Of a stretch of 64,000 nt of DNA, positions 58,521 through 64,000 are shown in pieces; within the stretch, counting starts at the first letter, position 1; the number at the start of each line of letters is the position of its first letter. The notes below the pieces were generated by a model. It saw nothing but the letters and a program-made list of their open reading frames with translations, was not told the DNA's origin and made no database searches. This DNA is from Strigamia acuminata. Its lineage: Eukaryota; Arthropoda; Chilopoda; Geophilomorpha; Linotaeniidae. A program made the translations under genes and the position numbers. The stretch is taken from the NCBI GenBank assembly GCA_949358305.1, contig OX442318.1, positions 10,460,517 through 10,524,516 on the forward strand. The letters run 5' to 3'.

Positions 58521-59430
58521 GTCGAATTAAAAATGGAAAATCGATTGGATTTTAGTCAACGAAAGTGTAAATGCATGAAATTAGACCGTTTGTGCTTCTA
58601 TTTTGATTAAATGGCTATTAATAGAGCTGTCTAAGAGCACACAGCGTAGTAGCATTCTACAAGCACCGGTGCCATTGAGTTATTATGGGTTGTAATGGTA
58701 GAATGATTGTGTATTTTTACACAAACTGTTTTGGAGTGTTAAAAATAGATGGTGTGCCAATATGTAATTTTTAAAAAGTCAATAACATCTATGTAAATGA
58801 TTGTGTAAATAAATAAAATAAAAAATTGTAACGAATCAACATAAATTTAAGCAAATTGCTGCTTGTAGAATGTCTTGTTCGGTCACATTTAATTGATTAA
58901 TCTTAATCTAAGGAAAAAAATGAATACAAATGAATAAAACCTGTTTTTTACAAAATTGTTATCAAAGTACATGGTTTTTGACATGTTCCTTCGAGGCATT
59001 TACATTTCAATTTGAAAAAAAAATATAAAGTGAATTGTTAAAAAAATAATGTTGGAATTTTAGAATTTTGCTTTGATGATTTTGTTTTATTTATTTTTTT
59101 ATTTTTTATTTAAAAAGAATGGAGTGGGGGGGGGGGGGAAGAAGGGAAGTTGTTGTGATGCTGTAAGAGGTACACATCCTAGCTGCAAGCCATGCTTGAT
59201 GGATGATGTTGAGCTTGGCCCTTCTTCTTTTTGTTTAGAGTGAGACAGTAATAAAAATTCAATAAATCTCAGTGGAGTGCCATTTTGAAAATTTGAAGAG
59301 GTGAAAAGTGCAATTGGCAAAGTACTCTCTCTCTTAGCAAACTCCTCCAGATAAATTGTCTTGTAGTGTCTTTTTAATAAATTCCTCACGAATCAAGTGC
59401 TTTGATGGCAGTCACTTAAAAAATTGTTAA
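58521..59430. other. non-coding stretch
   Basis: AT-rich; a G run of about 13 lies at 59126-59138. No gene. Confidence 0.4.
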
Positions 59431-59451
59431 ATTTTTCAGCGGAGGAGCAAC

Positions 59452-59506
59452 TGCAGTTTGCGGCCCGGTGTGTCGATGCCAAATTCAAACTGCGCATCAC
59501 ATTCTG
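59452..59506 (-). repeat. dispersed repeat R1, copy c (inverse)
   Basis: The minus strand reads AGAATGTGATGCGCAGTTTG, then AATTTGGCATCGA, aligned with the R1 core of copies a and b. Confidence 0.65.
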
Positions 59507-59654
59507 CACATGCATTTGACATAGCCATTGTTAAGCTTGTTGCACACAAAGGAAATAAAACAACAATATTGTTAAGAAAAAAAGTGAAATAAAAATTTTC
59601 AATTCTGGATTTGCTTCGCTGCAAAAATTGCAAATTTTACGAAGATATGACGTA

Positions 59655-59706
59655 AAATAATAATTGTATGAATAACAAATAAATGATCTTATTTATTGCT
59701 TGTCCA
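59655..59706. repeat. dispersed repeat R2, copy b
   Basis: AATAATAATTGTATGAATAA, then AATAAATGATCTTATTTATT, then GCTTGTCCAA. Confidence 0.6.
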
Positions 59707-59724
59707 AGAGCAGGAAAGAACATA

Positions 59725-59842
59725 TTTTAGCATTATTAGGCGCAATATTAGGCTTTATGCTGCTAAATAACAACTGGAATTAGAAATGAAGCGCGCAGTA
59801 TGAATTTTGGATTGAGATACTGCGCGCGAACCGCAGGAAGGA
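59725..59842 (+). repeat. dispersed repeat R1, copy d
   Basis: TTTTAGCATTATTAGGCGCA, then CTGCTAAATAACAACTGGAA, then GCGCGCAGTATGAATTTTGG. With copy c in inverse 220 bp away, the pair could be the two arms of one element. Confidence 0.75.
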
Positions 59843-60305
59843 AAAAGGAGTTGAAGGGAGTAATTGTAAAATGCATTGATCAAAAACCCCATTGTGGAGT
59901 TTAAAAAAGAGGTGGGGTTGGACAAATCTCTTCTCAATTTCCCCCCTTGGTGCCCCTTGGTAACCCCAGCACATGGTTGATATGAATTGATAGGCCTGCA
60001 CCCTCTTAAAATGCTAGGGTGAATTATTTGCATTGTGGTCATGTCACATTTTTTCACTCAAGGGGGTAGATTTTTCAATGGGATCAGTTAACTTGAACAT
60101 TGGTCAGCAGCTATGCATTTTACATGTGAATTAAACTCACTCTTCACACCCCATTTTTACCATCTCTTCATGTGGACCTTTTTTGTACATTCTTTTACTG
60201 CATGTGGAAAGTATATGTAAAGATTTAAGTATTAATTGGAAAGAATGTGTTTTTATGGGCAATAATAGCAGCAAGTAGTAGTTTTAGTAAGATGCTTTAA
60301 GAGGT
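59843..60305. other. non-coding stretch
   Basis: No gene recognised; minus frames at 59755-60057 are shadows of the repeat and its flank. Confidence 0.4.
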
Positions 60306-60339
60306 TTTTTTCATGTGCTTTTGAAATTGTTGTGTTGTG

Positions 60340-60520
60340 TTTTGTTGTGCTACAATGGGCTGGGCTGTGCTACAATGGGCTAGAATGTGTTACAATGTGC
60401 TAGAATGTGTTACAATGTGCTAGAATGTGTTACAATGTGCTACAATGTGTTACAATGTGCTAGAATGTGTTACAATGAGCTACAATGTCCTACAATGTGT
60501 TACAATATGTTACAAAACAC
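60340..60520. repeat. minisatellite, about 20-bp unit
   Basis: About nine copies of TGTGCTAGAATGTGTTACAA with C/G and A/T variants. Confidence 0.9.
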
Positions 60521-60529
60521 TGTGAACAC

Positions 60530-60645
60530 CAGTGTTGGGCCGGCTAAAGAAAAACTTTGCTAAAATTTTTCTTTTTCTCATAATTTACATTTTGCTAGTT
60601 GTCGCTATCGCTAGCTAGTGCCAGTTATCGCTAGTGTTATTTTTC
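60530..60645. mobile_element. possible hAT-like element end
   Basis: CAGTGTTGGGCCGGCTAAAG has the CAGTG start common in hAT elements and is followed by subterminal GCTAG/CGCTA repeats. The other end and an 8-bp target duplication were not found. Confidence 0.35.
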
Positions 60646-61650
60646 ATTCTTTGTTTATTTTTTTTTGCAAATACTTAGCACACAACTTTTTGGATACAAC
60701 AATATAAAATATTGATAAATTCAGCGGTGGATTTAGGTCAAGATTTTTGAAAATTTGCTTTTTAAATTGTGTATATGGAATTGAATGATATAATAGACAG
60801 GATGTTGGGAAATGTGGCTGCATATTTTATGTTAAAAATGGGTATACCTAATTTAATATTTTTTCTTATCATTGACTTTTTTGTCGGTTGCACCTGTTTA
60901 GAGCAGACAAGGAGTTATAATCAGGTGTAGGCGAGCATCTGGATGCCTGCCAGGGATACTCATTACATGATTTCCTTTGGTGGTGATAAGCATAGACTAG
61001 TTTTTCATTGATTCACTGCTCTTGTTAGAAGTGAAAAGAAGAAATAAGGTTTTGTTGTCTGAAGGAAAAATCAATCAATTGAGTGTTGAGATTTCTATTT
61101 TTTTTTTCACAATGTATTTTAGAATTTCATAATAATTCTCATTGATTTGGGATTTTACATCTAATGGAATTGAAAGTGCCTCTAGTTGGGATAAGGATGA
61201 GCATAAATCCCAAGGAATAATACATTTTGTATTATTTTTATGTGGGAGTTATCAATAGTAATGCGGCTATGTTGTTTCAATGCTGCATTTGGGATTATGG
61301 GGTGTCTGTTATTGTGGTATTTAATTAAAAATAATAAGTTTGTCGGTGGCGGTTTTCGTGAAAAGTTGTTTATCATTATTTCCTAATAGGGGTCGCTAAA
61401 TTGGCATTATTTGAGTATTTTTCTCCGAATCATGTTTGGTAATAACAGCACTCATCATCGATCCATGCAAGCGGAGCTCCGAAGAAAGAGAAATTATCTT
61501 TGCCGATTTTATTTATTATCTTTTATTATTTAAATTTTATTGTGGGAGTTTGGGACATTGTTTGATGGAAATTGTCACATTGTTGATTCAATATCTGTTT
61601 TTAGTTGTATTGTTTAACATAACAATCAAAACAATACGCAAAAACGTAAC
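60646..61650. other. non-coding stretch
   Basis: No gene recognised. Confidence 0.4.
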
Positions 61651-61654
61651 AAGC

Positions 61655-61990
61655 GACTGAAAACACAACAATGTTCAAAATAAAAACCGAAAAACGCAAC
61701 AATGTTCAAAATAAAAATCGAAAAACACAACAATGTTCAAAATAAAAACCGAAAAACACAACAATGTTCAAAATAAAAACGGAAAAACACAACAATATTC
61801 AAAATAAAAACGGAAAAACACAAAAATGGTGTAAACATCAAAAATACAACAATCTTCGACATAAAAATAAAAACCGAAAAACACAACAATGGTGTAAACA
61901 TCAAAAATACAACAATCTTCGACATAAAAATAAAAAAAAAACGCGACAATGTTCAACACAGAAACCAAAAACACAACAGTGGTTGAGCGT
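61655..61990. repeat. minisatellite, 30-bp unit with a nested longer unit
   Basis: AAAAACACAACAATGTTCAA plus AATAAAAACCG repeats about five times, then a longer unit adding TGGTGTAAACATCAAAAATA and CAACAATCTTCGACATAAA twice. Open frames on both strands are artefacts. Confidence 0.9.
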
Positions 61991-62870
61991 TCGAAGCAAA
62001 ATAAGCGGTTGTTTTTCTCTTTGCCGATTCCCTTATAATGAATGGGTCTTCTTTCGCAGTTCATCGAACCACAGTAGTTTGACAAACATATTTTTGTGGA
62101 GTTTACATTTTAGTGTCTGTGTTTTTCTTTCTTTTTATATCCACACTGTCTGAATACTAAAATAGAAAGTTGCCCTCCAACCCACCAATCTCTTCTTCTC
62201 CGCCAGCCAAACAAGATGATTATTATAAAAACGATCTGCTAAGTGACATTTATTAACATTTTTTTCCTCTCCTTTTTCTTTAAGGGCACTCGAAAGAGAG
62301 GGGGAAAAAAGGTTGAGCAAAATGGAGATTGAAATTGTTGCAAGGTCAATTTGGCATGCAAAATTGAATTGTGAAACTGGTTTGTAGTTGCACTATTGCA
62401 TAGGACTTAAATGAATAATCTATAGTCTGTATGAAATGAAGGGGTCTTGAGCAATTTGTTTGGTCATGTCAGTGAAAATGAAGGTTGACATTCATTAAGG
62501 AAAAAACAAGTGGAGCGAAAAAAGCAGATAAAGTAGGCAGAGCTTAACTTGGAAATAGCTTTTGTCACAGCTGAGTTTGCTGTATCTTTTGCCCCAGGCA
62601 CGTAAATAAATATATTTTCTTTATGGAACTCAGGTATGGGATCAGTATGATGTGTGTGGAGTGGGCCTAGGCCTAATGGATGCCATAAATAAGTAGTTGA
62701 AGCAGATAAAAGATTTTTTTCTTCTGCTCTTTTATTTTTGTTTTCAAATTGGATAAAAATTGGGATTTATATCTATCTACCATATATATATTTTTTTGTA
62801 TTATAGATTATAATTTATTGGTATAAATATGGAATTGTTTTTCTTTTTTTTTGGTTTTGTTTTTATAAAT
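61991..62870. other. non-coding stretch
   Basis: No gene recognised. Confidence 0.4.
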
Positions 62871-62871
62871 T

Positions 62872-63010
62872 GGGCAACAATTGTCTCCGGTAAGCGAAGA
62901 AGTCAAAATTGGACACCGGCAACTAATTTAGCCGGTGAAACACCGAAATCCCTTTTGAGTTTAAATAAATAAATATATAAATATATAAATATATAAATAA
63001 ATAAATAAAT
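62872..63010 (+). mobile_element. probable retroposon 3' end with (AAATA)n tail
   Basis: A CpG-bearing segment with the hairpin CCGGCAACTAATTTAGCCGG ends AAATCCCTTTTGAGTTTAAA and runs into (AAATAAAT)n/(ATAT)n to 63010, as LINE or SINE copies do. No pol III boxes or RT frame identified. Confidence 0.45.
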
Positions 63011-63765
63011 GATATTTTTTTGGTTGATTTTCTTTTTTGTGTGGAAATTTAGAATTTCACCACTAGGGGATTGTTTTTTTTTTTATTTTTTTTTTATTTT
63101 GTTTCTTTTGCCATTTCATTGTGATGGCAACCATTTTGAAAGATAGTTTGGGGGTTGGAAGCATTGTTTCAGAATTTCTATTATAATTTTATACAATTGA
63201 TTAAGGATGCTGGGGGGTGGGATTGTGTATCACCTTGTGTGATTCTTGGGAATGGAAAAAACATTGAGGGAAAAAAGTGTGTTGGAAATTGCAAGAGTTT
63301 TGTGAGCTGATTCATGAAGGACACTGAAATTGTGTATTGATTGCATTGAAGTCTTGCTATAAAGAATGGATGAAGGCAAACCATGGGGGAGCTTCCGAAT
63401 TGAGGGTGGGTAGGGGGAGTTTGGGATTGGTCAGTACCTTGACTGAGAATTCGATTGGTCAAAGGTAGGTTGAAAGTATGGCCAAATTTTGCCCTTTAGG
63501 TAGAGGCTGGGGTCACTTATTAAATAATAAAAAACATGAACTGGGAAAAGGAAAAATAAGTTGAGGGTTTGACTACATGGAAAAGTGCGACTCAGGTATG
63601 TCTTGTTTTTCTTGCTTCTCATGTTGTGCAATTTAAGAAAAAAAATATTTTTTTTTGGGTGTTTTGGGTAGAGCTGGATACCAAAAAAGTGGTTGTAGAA
63701 ATTTGTGTTTATTTGGGGTAATCATTGATGTTTTGGGTATTTGGTATTGGATTTAATTTAGGTTT
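63011..63765. other. non-coding stretch
   Basis: CCACTAGGGGAT at 63060-63071 resembles a CTCF core. No gene. Confidence 0.4.
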
Positions 63766-63769
63766 CAAT

Positions 63770-63880
63770 AAATATACCCAAAATATTGCAAAAAAACCAA
63801 ATACCCAAAATATTGCAAAAATACCAAATACCCAAAATATTGCAAAAATACCAAATACCCAAAATAATGCAAAAATTGAT
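63770..63880. repeat. minisatellite, 27-bp unit, about 4 copies
   Basis: AATACCAAATACCCAAAATA plus TTGCAAA. Both flanks carry inverse-sense TTTTGGTATTTGGTATT, so the locus can fold back. Confidence 0.9.
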
Positions 63881-64000
63881 ATTTTTTGTTGTTTTCATAC
63901 CAAAATCTTGAGATTTTGGTCAAAAACAACAATTGATTTTGTCAATATTTTTGGTATTTGGTATTTAGATGTTAGAAATGGTATTTTGAGTATGAATGGG

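Noticed and set aside
35690-63880. CRISPR array
   Set aside because: Periodic repeats here are head-to-tail without unique spacers, in an animal-type genome with introns; no cas genes.

Overview
The window is nuclear DNA from an animal, most likely an arthropod. It has GT-AG introns, AATAAA poly(A) signals, a Ty3/gypsy retrotransposon of a kind common in invertebrates, many terminal-inverted-repeat (TIR) transposon remnants, and very AT-rich non-coding DNA full of minisatellites. The species cannot be fixed from sequence alone.

Left end (1-4330), compact, all on +: the 3' end of URB2 (60S ribosome biogenesis), a complete three-exon MRPS2 (mitochondrial ribosomal protein uS2m), and a complete five-exon VAMP7-type longin R-SNARE. 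After these comes a CpG-bearing promoter with two perfect CRE palindromes (TGACGTCA) and a likely first exon. URB2 stop to MRPS2 start is 129 bp. All three recognised genes are housekeeping genes in head-to-tail order, and nothing suggests a shared pathway.

Middle and right (4331-64000): mostly non-coding, and probably the long introns of one or more large genes. Two short + exons (10327-10396 and 36791-36847) have strong splice sites and join in one open frame. Three strong 3' splice sites on - (near 6.5, 14.5 and 24.45 kb) are each followed by a short open frame and an AATAAA, so they are candidate terminal exons of a - strand gene. I recognise neither protein. A CpG-rich block at 22.8-24.45 kb stands out from CpG-poor surroundings.

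Mobile DNA: one intact, very young Ty3/gypsy element (25696-31105, coding on -) has apparently identical 225-bp LTRs, a 5-bp target duplication, a primer site, a polypurine tract and one uninterrupted 1557-codon gag-pol. Relics of copia and gypsy reverse transcriptases lie at 10.5 and 48.0 kb. At least seven non-autonomous TIR or foldback elements occur, with an unclassified dispersed repeat seen four times and a 5S rRNA-like sequence.

Tandem repeats: some twenty unrelated AT-rich minisatellites (units about 20-42 bp) occur every few kb, including one of 19 apparently perfect 20-bp copies. I see no bacterial-type operon, CRISPR array or defence system. The points most worth a second look are the repeat landscape, the TIR families with a shared end motif, the candidate exons on both strands, and the promoter motifs.
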